Positions 49,993-58,779 of a stretch of DNA of 64,000 nucleotides are shown here, piece by piece. Position 1 is the stretch's first letter; each line of letters begins with the position of its first letter. Location of the stretch: contig NZ_SDPO01000002.1 of assembly GCF_004134865.1 (NCBI RefSeq), positions 868,001 through 932,000 on the forward strand. Direction: 5' to 3'. The notes beneath the pieces were generated by a model. It was not told the DNA's origin. It was given only the letters and a program-made list of their open reading frames with translations, and made no database searches. Position numbers and translations under genes: made by a program. This stretch comes from Agromyces fucosus. GTDB taxonomy: Bacteria; Actinomycetota; Actinomycetes; Actinomycetales; Microbacteriaceae.

Positions 49993-51837
49993 ATGCCGAC
50001 CATCCGCGAGTTCCGCCGTGGCGACCGGGTCACGCGCATCACTCGCACCGGCATCGACGACGGCCCCGGCTACGTGCTCGTGCACGGCATCGGCATGGCG
50101 CACGAGTACTGGTCGGATGTCGCGGAATCACTCGGTCGCACCGGACCCGTGCACGCCCTCGACCTCCCCGGCTTCGGAGACACGCCCGAACCGGAGCACC
50201 CGTTGTCGATGCCCGCGGCCGGTGACCTCCTCGCCGAGCTCGTGCAGGCCGAGGGCATCGAGAACCCCGTGCTCATCGGGCACTCGTCGGGCGCGCAGGC
50301 CGTTGCCGAGGCGGCAGCCCGGCACCCGCAGCTCTTCGAGCGCATCGTCCTCATCGGTCCGACGGTCAACCCGCGCGAGCGATCCGTGCCGAAGCAGGCG
50401 GCGAGGCTCGCGCAGGACCTCGTGCTCGCGCACCCGAAGGTGCTCGGCCTGGGGCTGTGGTCGTACGCTCGAGCCGGCGTGGGCTGGTACCTCGAGACCC
50501 TGCGCCCCGTCATGGCCCATCGCATCGAACGCACGCTGCCGGGCATCTCCGCGGAGACCCTCGTCATCCGCGGCGAGCGCGACCGCATCGTGCCCCGCGC
50601 GTGGGCCGAACAGGTGACGCGGATGGTGCCGCATGCGCGCCTCGTCGAGGTGCCCGGTCGTGGGCACGAGACGATGATCACGGCCGGTGCACAGGTGGGC
50701 GACCTCATCGTGCGGCATGCACGCGGCGACCTCGTCGGATCAGAGGTGCCCGGCATCGCCGACGCCGCGGACCCCGCGGTCACCGCCGCCACCGCCACCG
50801 CCGCCACGGCCGCCACCGCCACCGCCGCCGCCGCCGCCGCCGAGGCGATCGCCTCGACGAAGGGCGTCGAAGTCGAACGGGCGAAGCCGATCCCGCTCCT
50901 CGCCGCGGCGGTGTGGTGGGCGCTCGACTACCTCGATGCCGCGAAGCAGCAGCTGCGCGTGCTCACGGTGCCGAAGCTGCCGAAGCGATGGGCGCGAGGC
51001 GACACGGGCAAGCCGACGATCCTGCTGCTGCCCGGCGTCTACGAGCACTGGTCGTTCATGGAGCCGCTCGGCGACGCGCTGAACGCCCGTGGCTACCGGG
51101 TGCAGGTCGCCCACGGGCTCGGCGCGAACCTGCTCGCGATCCCCGACACCGCCGAGCGGGTGTCGCGCGCGCTCGCGCGCATCCCGACGCCGCCGGAGGG
51201 CCGGGTCGTCGTCGCCCACTCCAAGGGCGGGCTCATCGGCAAGCTGTTGCTGCTCCGCGACCTCGACCACCACCTCGACGTGCGAGGGCTCGTCGCGATC
51301 GCCACCCCCTTCGGCGGCGCGCGGCTCGCCCGCTACCTGCTCGACCCGAGCATGCGCGAGTTCGACCCCGACAGCGCGACGATCGTCGAGCTCGCGAGCG
51401 CGGCATCCGTCAACTCGCGCATCGTGTCGCTCTTCGGGGTCTTCGACCCCCACCTGCCCGAGGGCAGTTCGCTCGCCGGCGCCACGAACCGCCGACTGCC
51501 GGTGGCCGGCCACTTCCGGATCCTCTCGGCGCCCGAGACGGCCGCGGCCGTCGTCACCGCGGTCGAGTCGCTCTCGGCCCCACCGGAGGCGGTCATCGCC
51601 GCCGCGGTGGCGACCATCGCCGCCGCGATCGACACCGACGCGGATGCGGACGCGGGTGCGGATGCAGATGCGGGTGCGGATGCAGAGGCGGACGCTGACG
51701 CAGGTGCGGACGCAGACACGAACGCAGTTGCGGACGCAGACACGAACGCAGTTGCGGACGCAGACGCGGACGCCGACACGAACGCCGACACGCCGGACGG
51801 TCCGACCGCTCAGAGCTCCTCGAAGGGACGCGCGTAG
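49993..51837 (+). CDS. Two-headed alpha/beta-hydrolase with Asp-Ala repeat tail
   Basis: Encodes 614 residues. A first alpha/beta-hydrolase (about 20-245) has GYVLVHGIGMAHEYW, nucleophile S98 in LIGHSSGAQ, Asp in IRGERDRIV and His in GRGHETM. An Ala/Thr linker (about 262-290) joins a second hydrolase (about 330-530): ILLLPGVYEHWSFMEPLG, nucleophile S410 in VVAHSKGGLIGK, a lipase-like AIATPFGGARLA, and GHFRIL as candidate His. Residues about 548-602 are an Asp/Ala-rich tail from short tandem repeats. No signal peptide. Lipase or esterase on hydrophobic esters is likely. The gene's 3' end overlaps the convergent GNAT gene by 28 nt. Confidence 0.8.
   Translation: MPTIREFRRGDRVTRITRTGIDDGPGYVLVHGIGMAHEYWSDVAESLGRTGPVHALDLPGFGDTPEPEHPLSMPAAGDLLAELVQAEGIENPVLIGHSSGAQAVAEAAARHPQLFERIVLIGPTVNPRERSVPKQAARLAQDLVLAHPKVLGLGLWSYARAGVGWYLETLRPVMAHRIERTLPGISAETLVIRGERDRIVPRAWAEQVTRMVPHARLVEVPGRGHETMITAGAQVGDLIVRHARGDLVGSEVPGIADAADPAVTAATATAATAATATAAAAAAEAIASTKGVEVERAKPIPLLAAAVWWALDYLDAAKQQLRVLTVPKLPKRWARGDTGKPTILLLPGVYEHWSFMEPLGDALNARGYRVQVAHGLGANLLAIPDTAERVSRALARIPTPPEGRVVVAHSKGGLIGKLLLLRDLDHHLDVRGLVAIATPFGGARLARYLLDPSMREFDPDSATIVELASAASVNSRIVSLFGVFDPHLPEGSSLAGATNRRLPVAGHFRILSAPETAAAVVTAVESLSAPPEAVIAAAVATIAAAIDTDADADAGADADAGADAEADADAGADADTNAVADADTNAVADADADADTNADTPDGPTAQSSSKGRA
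50779..50855 (+). repeat. GCCACC-type simple repeat in linker
   Basis: Short GCC/ACC triplet-hexamer repeats encode the Ala/Thr linker between the two hydrolase domains. Confidence 0.75.
51637..51795 (+). repeat. Short tandem repeats encoding an Asp-Ala tail
   Basis: Repeats built on GCGGATGCAGAT / GCGGACGCAGAC, with an 18-bp unit duplicated near 51713-51765 (GACACGAACGCAGTTGCG), encode the acidic tail of the hydrolase. The tract stays in frame. Confidence 0.8.
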
Positions 51838-52331
51838 CGGAACGCGCCGCGGTGCGCGTCGGTGACAGCTGCGAGGGGCAGCGCCTGGAAGTACTCGCCC
51901 CACGCGGGCTCGGGCGCGACGATGCCGAGCTCGGAGCCCGGGACGAATCCGAACCGCCCGTAGTACGCAGGGTCGCCGAGCAGCACGATCGCGCCCTCGC
52001 CGTGCGCCTCGGCGACGCGCACGGTCTCGGCGATGAGTGCGGAGCCGACGCCGAGTCGCTGCTGGCCCGGCAGCACGCCGATGGGCCCGAGACCGAGCGC
52101 GTCGGACTCGCCGATGCTCGCGCGGGTGCTGATGCAGTAGCCGATGACCTCGCCCTCGAGCTCGGCGACGAGCGCGAGGTGCGGGAGCAGCGCGTCGGAG
52201 TCGAGCAGCGCCGTGTTCAGCCCGACCTCGATCGGCGGCGCGTCGGCGGTCGTGGCCGGCGTGGCGAACGCGACCGCCAACAGGTGCTCGACCGCGGCGT
52301 GATCGGCGGATTCGAGTGACCGGATCAGCAT
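51810..52331 (-). CDS. GNAT acetyltransferase (YhbS-like)
   Basis: Encodes 173 residues. The GNAT CoA loop is LGPIGVLPGQQRLGVGSALI; IVLLGDPAYYGRFGFVPGSELGI is the mark of the YhbS-like subgroup. N-terminal IRSLESADHAAVEHLLAVAF completes the fold. Its ATG begins 1 nt before the stop of the upstream beta-lactamase-fold gene, so they are cotranscribed. The 3' end overlaps the convergent hydrolase gene by 28 nt, which could cause antisense interference. Substrate unknown. Confidence 0.85.
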   Translation of the reverse strand: MLIRSLESADHAAVEHLLAVAFATPATTADAPPIEVGLNTALLDSDALLPHLALVAELEGEVIGYCISTRASIGESDALGLGPIGVLPGQQRLGVGSALIAETVRVAEAHGEGAIVLLGDPAYYGRFGFVPGSELGIVAPEPAWGEYFQALPLAAVTDAHRGAFRYARPFEEL

Positions 52332-52332
52332 G

Positions 52333-53238
52333 TCAGTGCACGTACTCCAGCAGGTCGAGGCCGACCTGGCGCATGCCGTCGAGCACCGCGAGGCGGGAGG
52401 AGATCATCGTGTCGGCGTAGTACATCGAGACCGCGTACGAGACGCTCGCACGCGGGCCGCGGAGCACACCGACCTCGCTGCGCACGCCGCCGTCGGTGCC
52501 CGTCTTGTTCATGAGCAGCACGTTGTGATCGGGGGTGCGGTGCGCGAGCGGGTCGAGCCCGAACGCGCTCGCCACCATCGAGAGGTCGGCGTTCAGCGAG
52601 AGCCAGCCGACGACGCGCTGAGACACCTCGGGCGAGACGATCTCGCCGCGGGCGAGGGAGGCGAACAGCCAGGTCAGCTCCTTCGCCGAGCCGATCGAGA
52701 GCTGCGGGGCGTCGTCGGGCCCGCGGTGGTCGCGCACGAGGTCGAGCAGCGCCGTGCGGGTCAGTCCGAGCGCCTCGGTGCGGGAGCGCACCGCCTCGAG
52801 GCCGACGTGGCGGATGAGCACGTTCGTCGCGAGGTTGTCGCTCGTCGCACCGATGAGCGCCGCGAGGTCGGCGAGCGGCAGCGACGGCGACTGCATGTGC
52901 TGCCAGATGCCGGAGTCGCCGACGGCGTCACGCGGCGCCCGGTCGAGCACCGTGAACGACTCGCTGCTGTCTCCGGCGAGCCGTGACGCGACCTCGACGA
53001 GCAGCAGCACCTTGCCGATCGACGCCGTCGGCATGACGACGTGGTCGTCGACCGAGAAGAGCACCTTGCCGGTCGCGAGGTCGGTCGCCCGGGCCGACAC
53101 CTGCACGCCGGCGAGCGCGAGCTCGCCGAGTGCGTCGAACCCGCGGGCGAAGTTCTCGCCCGGCTCCTCGGTGCGATGCTTGCCGCGCCTCAGGTCGCTG
53201 TGCCGTGCACGCCGCTCCGAACCCTGCGACGACGTCAC
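52333..53238 (-). CDS. Class A beta-lactamase-fold serine hydrolase
   Basis: Encodes 301 residues. The active-site motifs are PTASIGKVLLLVE (S73xxK76), the SDN motif in GATSDNLATNVLI, and KTG in LLMNKTGTDGG. Order and spacing match class A beta-lactamases and related transpeptidase-like esterases. There is no signal peptide: the N-terminus is charged (SERRARHSDLRRGKHR), unlike secreted beta-lactamases. GTG 53238 is preferred because GGGAG lies 7 nt upstream; GTG 53283 has no such site. It is followed directly by a GNAT gene. The role may be intracellular hydrolysis of a beta-lactam-like or ester substrate, not necessarily resistance. Confidence 0.78.
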   Translation of the reverse strand: MTSSQGSERRARHSDLRRGKHRTEEPGENFARGFDALGELALAGVQVSARATDLATGKVLFSVDDHVVMPTASIGKVLLLVEVASRLAGDSSESFTVLDRAPRDAVGDSGIWQHMQSPSLPLADLAALIGATSDNLATNVLIRHVGLEAVRSRTEALGLTRTALLDLVRDHRGPDDAPQLSIGSAKELTWLFASLARGEIVSPEVSQRVVGWLSLNADLSMVASAFGLDPLAHRTPDHNVLLMNKTGTDGGVRSEVGVLRGPRASVSYAVSMYYADTMISSRLAVLDGMRQVGLDLLEYVH

Positions 53239-53312
53239 CACGGTGCTCCCACGGCCTTCCTCTGACGGTCGGCGCTCCCCCACCGCTGAAGCGGCGCGCT
53301 CGATATTGCTCG

Positions 53313-53324
53313 AATGTACGTACA
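53313..53324. promoter_or_regulatory. TACATT -10 and TGTACGTACA palindrome before beta-lactamase-fold gene
   Basis: Minus-strand TACATT (53313-53318) is a possible -10. It overlaps the perfect 10-bp palindrome TGTACGTACA (53315-53324), a possible operator, next to the M13 peptidase stop. Confidence 0.45.
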
Positions 53325-53327
53325 GGA

Positions 53328-55400
53328 CTACCAGATCGTCACACGCTCGGCTGGGTCGAGCCAGAGGTCGTCGTCGGGAGTCACTTCGAAGCTAGCGTAG
53401 AACTCGTCGATGTTCCTGACGATCTGGTTGCAGCGGAACTCGTTGGGCGAGTGCGGGTCGATCGCGAGCAGCCGCACGACCTCTTCATCGCGGCCCTTCA
53501 TCTGCCAGGCCTGGGCCCACGACAGGAAGAAGCGCTGCGCTGCGGTGAGGCCGTCGATCACCGGAGCCGACTCGACGTCGCCGCCGAGCGAGATGACGTA
53601 GGCCCTCCACGCGATCGCGAGTCCGCCGAGGTCGCCGATGTTCTCGCCGATCGTGAGGGCGCCGTTGACGTGCGGCGCGTCGCCCGCGGCATCCGCCTCA
53701 GGCTGCTGCTCGCTGTCGGCCGCGTCGTTGTTCTCGCCCGCTGCGGGCTCGAGCTGCGCGGCCTCGAGCTGTGCCGGCACGAGCGCGTCGTACTGGGCGA
53801 TGAGGGCCGCCGTGCGCTCCTCGAACGCGGCGCGGTCGGCCTCGGTCCACCAGTCGGTGAGGCGCCCGTCGCCGTCGTACTTCGATCCCTGGTCGTCGAA
53901 GCCGTGGCCGATCTCGTGCCCGATCACGGCGCCGATCGCACCGTAGTTCGCGGCGGCGTCGCGCTCGGCGTCGAAGAACGGGTACTGCAGGATCGCCGCC
54001 GGGAAGACGATCTCGTTGAACCCGGGGTTGTAGTACGCGTTGATCGTCTGCGGCGTCATGAACCACTCGTCGCGGTCGAGCGGCTTGCCGATCTTGCCGA
54101 GTTCGCGGTTGAACTCGTACTCCGCGGTCGCCCGCACGTTGCCGACCAGGTCGTCGGTGATCTCGAGCACCGAGTAGTCGCGCCACTTCACCGGGAAGCC
54201 GATCTTCGGGGTGAACTTCGCGAGCTTGTCGAGCGCCTTCGCCCGGGTCTCCTCGCCCATCCACTCGAGCGCGTCGATCGACTGCCGGTAGGCCTCGACG
54301 AGGTTCGCGACGAGGTCGTCCATCGCCTCCTTCGCGGCGGGCGGGAAGTGCCGCTCGACGTAGATGCGGCCGACGGCCTCGCCCATGGCGCCCTCGACGA
54401 GCGAGACGCCGCGCTTCCACCGCTCGCGCATCTGCGGGGTGCCGGTGAGCGTGCGGCCGTAGAAGTCGAAGTTCGCCTCGACGAAGTCGTTCGAGAGGTA
54501 CGCGGCGCTGCCGCGCACGACCTGCCAGGCGAGCCAGTCCTTCCACGCCGGCAGGCGGTCTTCGGTGAGCAGCGCGCCGAGGCCCTGCACGAACGAGGGC
54601 TCGCGCAGCACGATCTCGTCGAACGCACCGGCGGGCACGCCCATGGCGTCGCGCCAGGTGTTCAGGTCGACGGTGCCGTCAGTGCCCTGCCGAGCGGATG
54701 CCTCTGCGACCGCGTCGTCCCACGAGAACAGGTTGTACGTCTTCTCGCTGTCGCGGGTCTCGACGTTGCTCCAGTGCGCCGCGGCGATCGCGGTCTCGAG
54801 CTCGAACACCCGGGCGGCGCGCTCGCCCGGCGCTTCGAGCTGCGCGAGCCGGAGCATCCGCTCGAGGTGCGACCGGTACGCCTCGCGCACGGACTCGAAG
54901 CGGTCTTCGCGGAAGTAGCTCTCGTCGGGCAGACCGATGCCGCCCTGCTCGACGAAGACGAGGTAGCGCTCGGGGTCGCCGGGGTCGTTGTCGACGTAGA
55001 GCTGCAGGAAGCCGGGCACGCCCTGGCGCTCGAGCCGCCCGAGGGTCGCGAGGAAGGCGTCGACCGAGTCGATCAGGTCGACCTCGACGAGCTGGCCGGC
55101 GATCGGCGTGGCGCCGAGCAGGTTCGCCCGCTCCTCGTTCATGAAGCTCGCGTAGAGGTCGCCGACCTTGCGCGCCTCGGTGCCGGGCTCGGCGCCTTGC
55201 GACTCCTCGATGATCTCGCGCACGGCCTGCTCGGCCTCCTCGTGCAGCACGAGGAACGAGCCGTACCTGGCCTTGTCGGCCGGGATGTCGGTGCGCTCGA
55301 TCCACCTGCCGTTGACGTGTCGGAAGAGGTCGTCTTGCGGGCGGATGCCCGCGTCGAGTTCGTCCTGCTTGATTCCGGAGGGCAGCGCGACATCGGTCAT
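53328..55400 (-). CDS. pepO: M13-family zinc metallopeptidase (PepO/neprilysin-like)
   Basis: Encodes 690 residues, normal for M13. The zinc motif HEIGHGFDDQGSKYDG gives H495 and H499 with catalytic Glu between; the third ligand is in ENIGDLGGLAIAW (E586). The substrate motif NAYYNPGFNEIVFPAAIL and the terminal RCNQIVRNIDEFY ... ERVTIW are also typical. A Glu/Ala-rich insertion (about 545-580) just before ENIGD is unusual. No signal peptide or anchor, so probably a cytosolic oligopeptidase. TAGGCT (55407-55412, minus) ends 6 nt before the ATG, predicting a leaderless transcript. Confidence 0.93.
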   Translation of the reverse strand: MTDVALPSGIKQDELDAGIRPQDDLFRHVNGRWIERTDIPADKARYGSFLVLHEEAEQAVREIIEESQGAEPGTEARKVGDLYASFMNEERANLLGATPIAGQLVEVDLIDSVDAFLATLGRLERQGVPGFLQLYVDNDPGDPERYLVFVEQGGIGLPDESYFREDRFESVREAYRSHLERMLRLAQLEAPGERAARVFELETAIAAAHWSNVETRDSEKTYNLFSWDDAVAEASARQGTDGTVDLNTWRDAMGVPAGAFDEIVLREPSFVQGLGALLTEDRLPAWKDWLAWQVVRGSAAYLSNDFVEANFDFYGRTLTGTPQMRERWKRGVSLVEGAMGEAVGRIYVERHFPPAAKEAMDDLVANLVEAYRQSIDALEWMGEETRAKALDKLAKFTPKIGFPVKWRDYSVLEITDDLVGNVRATAEYEFNRELGKIGKPLDRDEWFMTPQTINAYYNPGFNEIVFPAAILQYPFFDAERDAAANYGAIGAVIGHEIGHGFDDQGSKYDGDGRLTDWWTEADRAAFEERTAALIAQYDALVPAQLEAAQLEPAAGENNDAADSEQQPEADAAGDAPHVNGALTIGENIGDLGGLAIAWRAYVISLGGDVESAPVIDGLTAAQRFFLSWAQAWQMKGRDEEVVRLLAIDPHSPNEFRCNQIVRNIDEFYASFEVTPDDDLWLDPAERVTIW

Positions 55401-55406
55401 CCCCCC

Positions 55407-55412
55407 AGCCTA
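55407..55412 (-). promoter_or_regulatory. -10 element TAGGCT of the M13 peptidase gene
   Basis: Minus-strand TAGGCT followed by six G residues and the ATG at 55400. The G run is too close to act as a ribosome-binding site if transcription starts at the ATG. Confidence 0.5.
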
Positions 55413-55600
55413 GGCGGCGGTCCGGCGCGGGGTCACGCGTCTGGCGGAAGGTGCGTGAAACTCCCAGAGATCGCCGGGATCCCGGCGTTCGGCGCGGGTG
55501 CCGCCGTCGAGCGCGACCCGGGTCCATTCCGCTCGCCCTCGCAGGCGAGGGCACGTGGACGCTGCCGCCGTCGGCGGGCGCCCGTAGGCTCGGAACGCCC

Positions 55601-56974
55601 ATGAACGAGCCCCGCAACGAACCATCGAGCCTCACCCCGCCGACGAATCCGCCGCGCAGCGGGGTCGACCGGGAGATCCTCCGGCTCGCGGTACCCGCGC
55701 TCGGCGCGCTCATCGCCGAACCCCTCTTCCTCCTGGCCGACACCGCGATGATCGGCCACCTCGGCGCAACGCCCCTCGCCGGCCTCGGCCTCGCAAGCGC
55801 GGTGCTGCAGACGATCATCGGGCTCATGGTCTTCCTCGCCTACGCGACCACGCCCGCCGTCGCGCGTCGGGTCGGACTCGGCGACGTGCGGGGCGCGGTG
55901 GCCTCGGGCATCGACGGGCTGTGGCTCGCACTCGGCATCGGCGTCGTGCTCGCCGTCGCCGGATGGTTCGCGGCACCGATGCTCGTCGGACTCTTCGGCG
56001 CCTCCGAGGCGGTGACCGCCGAGGCATCCGTCTACCTCTCGATCTCGATGGCCGGCCTCCCGGCGATGCTCATCGTGTTCGCGGCCACCGGCCTCCTGCG
56101 CGGACTGCAGGACACGCGCACCCCGCTCTGGGTCGCCGGCGTCGGCTTCGCGGTGAACATCGCACTGAACTACGTCTTCATCTACGTCGCCGGCTGGGGC
56201 ATCGCGGGCTCGGCCGTCGGCACCGTCGTCGCGCAGTGGGGCATGGTCGCCGTCTACCTCGTGGTCGTCGCCCGGCACGCGGCCCGCGCCGGCGCGAGCC
56301 CCTGGCCGCACCATGCGGGAGTGCTGCGCGGAGCGGCATCCGGCGGCTGGCTGTTCCTCCGCACGCTGAGCCTCCGGCTCGCACTGCTGCTCGCGACGTG
56401 GGCGGCGACCTCGCTCGGCTCGAACGAGCTCGCCGCGTTCCAGGTGGCGATGACGATCTACTTCACGATCGGCTTCGCGCTCGACGCCCTCGCCATCGCC
56501 GCGCAGGCCCTCATCGGCCGCGACCTCGGCGCAGGCGACCTCGCCGGCGTGCGCGCGGTGCTGCGACGCTGCCTGCAATGGGGCGTCGGCAGCGGCGCCG
56601 CGATCGGCGTGCTGCTGCTCTCGACGGCGTGGGTGCTGCCCGCCCTCTTCACGAGTTCGGCGGATGTCGCGGCGCTCCTGCCCCCGACGCTCGTGGTGCT
56701 CGCGCTCTCCGCCCCGCTCGGCGGCATCGTGTTCGTGCTCGACGGCGTGCTCATCGGCGCCGGCGACGCCCGGTACCTCGCGTGGACCGGCATCGTGAAC
56801 CTCGTCGTGTTCGTGCCGCTCGCCCTCTGGGTGGTCGCCGTCGCCCCGGCCGGAGCCGCCGGACCGGCGTGGCTCATGGCGGCGTTCGCGATCGGCTACC
56901 TCGGGGCGCGGGCGGTCACGCTCGGGCTGCGGGCGCGCGGTGCGGCGTGGATGGTGGTCGGCGAGGGTCGCTGA
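55601..56974 (+). CDS. MATE-family efflux transporter (DinF-like)
   Basis: Encodes 457 residues with twelve membrane helices. It opens with DREILRLAVPALGALIAEPLFLLADTAMIGHLGATPLAGLGLA, the DinF/NorM signature. GLLRGLQDTRTPLWVAGVGFAVNIALNY ends the first half and QALIGRDLGAGD repeats in the second half. It exports cationic or aromatic compounds using a sodium or proton gradient. The ATG at 55601 is 10 nt after TAGGCT (55585-55590), giving a very short leader. The 200 bp before it, shared with the divergent M13 gene, shows no further gene. In some bacteria dinF is SOS-linked; no LexA box is seen here. Confidence 0.92.
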   Translation: MNEPRNEPSSLTPPTNPPRSGVDREILRLAVPALGALIAEPLFLLADTAMIGHLGATPLAGLGLASAVLQTIIGLMVFLAYATTPAVARRVGLGDVRGAVASGIDGLWLALGIGVVLAVAGWFAAPMLVGLFGASEAVTAEASVYLSISMAGLPAMLIVFAATGLLRGLQDTRTPLWVAGVGFAVNIALNYVFIYVAGWGIAGSAVGTVVAQWGMVAVYLVVVARHAARAGASPWPHHAGVLRGAASGGWLFLRTLSLRLALLLATWAATSLGSNELAAFQVAMTIYFTIGFALDALAIAAQALIGRDLGAGDLAGVRAVLRRCLQWGVGSGAAIGVLLLSTAWVLPALFTSSADVAALLPPTLVVLALSAPLGGIVFVLDGVLIGAGDARYLAWTGIVNLVVFVPLALWVVAVAPAGAAGPAWLMAAFAIGYLGARAVTLGLRARGAAWMVVGEGR

Positions 56975-57001
56975 CGGCGCAGCGCCGGGGCGCACGGGAG
57001 G

Positions 57002-58228
57002 TCAGGCGGTCGGCTCGCCCAGCCACTCGCGCGCGCCGGCGACGAGCGCGGCGACCCCGACCTCGAGCGTGGGCTCGATGAGCGGAGCGAAGAACGGCGA
57101 GTGGTTCGACGGGATGTCGTCGGGCATGCGCCCGGTCGCGAGCGCATCGCCGAAGAGGGCGGGGTCGGAGCCGCCGAGGATCCAGTAGACGAGGGGCACT
57201 CCCGCGGCCGTCGCGAGCACGCCGACGTCTTCGCTGCCCGAGATCACCCCGGGGTCGATCACGCGCGCCTCGCCGAGCACCCCGCGCAACGCTGCCGCCG
57301 TGCGCTCCGTGGCCGCCGCGTCGTTCACGGTGACCGGGAAGCGCTCCTCGTAGTCGAAGTCGGGCTCGCGCGGTGCACCCGACGCGGCGGCCTCCGCCTT
57401 CGCGATGCGCTCGATCGCCGACAGCACCTTCGTGCGCACGGTCTCGTCGAAGCTGCGGATGCTGAGGCCGAGGGAGGCCTCGGCCGGGATGATGTTGTTC
57501 TTCGTGCCGGCGTGGATCTGGCCGACCGACACCACGGCCGCATCCGTCGCCGCGAGTTCGCGAGCGACGATGCCCTGCAGCCGGACGACCGTCGACGCGG
57601 CGAGGTAGACGGGGTCGACCGTCGTCTCGGGTCGCGAGCCGTGCCCGCCCGTGCCGTGCAGCCGGATCGTGAGCGAGTCGGCGCCGGCCATCGCCACGCC
57701 GCCGCGCACCGCCGCGAATCCAGCGGGCAGGGGCGCCACGTGCTGGCCGAGCACGATGTCGGGCTTCGGCACGCGATCGAAGAGTCCGTCGGCGACCATC
57801 GCCTCGGCGCCGCCGCCCCACTCCTCGGCGGGCTGGAAGAGCGCCACCAGCGTGCCGGACCACTCGGCGCGATCCGCGACGAGCCGCTCGGTCGCGCCGA
57901 GCAGGCACGTGACGTGCACGTCGTGCCCGCAGGCGTGCATGACGGGCACGTCGTTGCCCTCGTGGTCGGTGCCGCGCGCCGTGCTCGCATAGGGCAGGCC
58001 GGTCGCCTCGAGCACGGGCAGTCCGTCCATGTCGGCGCGGAGCAGCACGGTCGGGCCGTCGCCGTTCTCGAGCACGCCCACGACGCCCGTGCGGCCGATG
58101 CCGGTCGTGACCGTCAATCCGAGCGCGGTCAGCGTCTCGGCCACGATGCCCGCGGTGCGGTGCTCCTGGAACGAGAGTTCGGGGTTGGCATGCAGGTCGC
58201 GGTAGACGGCGGCGAGATCGAGGCTCAT
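57002..58228 (-). CDS. M20-family amidohydrolase (IAA-Leu-resistant/HipO type)
   Basis: Encodes 408 residues. The metal ligands lie in LLRADMDGLPVLE, VMHACGHDVHVTCLLG and LFQPAEEWGGGAEAMV. GTGGHGSRPETTVDPV in the dimerisation domain and SGSEDVGVLA near the end complete the peptidase M20D pattern. Such enzymes hydrolyse N-acyl amino acids (hippurate, IAA conjugates) in the cytosol. TAGGCT (58235-58240, minus) ends 6 nt before the ATG, so it has its own leaderless promoter, 31 nt behind the regulator gene. Substrate is not deducible. Confidence 0.9.
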   Translation of the reverse strand: MSLDLAAVYRDLHANPELSFQEHRTAGIVAETLTALGLTVTTGIGRTGVVGVLENGDGPTVLLRADMDGLPVLEATGLPYASTARGTDHEGNDVPVMHACGHDVHVTCLLGATERLVADRAEWSGTLVALFQPAEEWGGGAEAMVADGLFDRVPKPDIVLGQHVAPLPAGFAAVRGGVAMAGADSLTIRLHGTGGHGSRPETTVDPVYLAASTVVRLQGIVARELAATDAAVVSVGQIHAGTKNNIIPAEASLGLSIRSFDETVRTKVLSAIERIAKAEAAASGAPREPDFDYEERFPVTVNDAAATERTAAALRGVLGEARVIDPGVISGSEDVGVLATAAGVPLVYWILGGSDPALFGDALATGRMPDDIPSNHSPFFAPLIEPTLEVGVAALVAGAREWLGEPTA

Positions 58229-58234
58229 GCCGTC

Positions 58235-58240
58235 AGCCTA
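58235..58240 (-). promoter_or_regulatory. -10 element TAGGCT of the M20 gene
   Basis: Minus-strand TAGGCT ends 6 nt before the ATG at 58228. Confidence 0.5.
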
Positions 58241-58259
58241 GGCCGGGGTCGACGGGCGC

Positions 58260-58727
58260 TCAGGCCCCGCGCTCGGCGCGCCATTCGACGAGCAGCTCGG
58301 GCATGCGGCGCTGGATGAAGAGGAAGAAGTCGCTCATCTCGGCGATGCGCTGCGAGGCGAGCGAGTCGGGGTCGTCGATCGCCGCGACGGCCTTCGACGC
58401 GAGCGCCTCGAGGTGGTCGTAGAGCGGGTTCTTGCCCATCGTCACCGTGTACCAGGCATGCTCGGGCAGCTCGTAGAGCACCCGACGCGAGCCGGGCTGC
58501 GACACGCGGCGCACCATGCGCAGCGTCTGCAGGTACCGCACGGCGCCCGAGATCGCGGCGGCGCTCGCGACGAGCTGGTCGCTCAGCTCCCGGGCTGTGA
58601 GCCCGGTCGACTCGGCGGCGATGAGCGCCATCAGCACCCTCGCCGGCATGCGCGGGAAGCCCGCCTCGGCCATCGCCGCGGCGGACTGCTCGACGAACTC
58701 GTTCATCGCCTGTTCGTCTCGCGCCAT
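58260..58727 (-). CDS. GbsR/MarR-like winged-helix regulator of the ABC exporter operon
   Basis: Encodes 155 residues. GFPRMPARVLMALIAAE opens the winged helix; SDQLVASAAAISGAVRYLQTLRMVRRVSQPGSRRVLYELP is the recognition and wing region of GbsR-type proteins common beside actinobacterial exporters. It is the third gene of the exporter operon, 52 nt behind the permease. A 16-bp perfect palindrome in the operon promoter (61385-61400) is the likely operator. ATG 58727 has GAGG eight bases upstream. Export substrate would be the likely inducer (inference). Confidence 0.83.
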   Translation of the reverse strand: MARDEQAMNEFVEQSAAAMAEAGFPRMPARVLMALIAAESTGLTARELSDQLVASAAAISGAVRYLQTLRMVRRVSQPGSRRVLYELPEHAWYTVTMGKNPLYDHLEALASKAVAAIDDPDSLASQRIAEMSDFFLFIQRRMPELLVEWRAERGA

Positions 58728-58779
58728 CTCCCCATCCTCACAGAACGAGCGGGGCCGAGCGGATGCCCCGCGCCCGTCA

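Noticed and set aside
52333-53238. Calling an antibiotic-resistance beta-lactamase
   Set aside because: No signal peptide and no direct evidence of beta-lactam hydrolysis; only the fold is supported.
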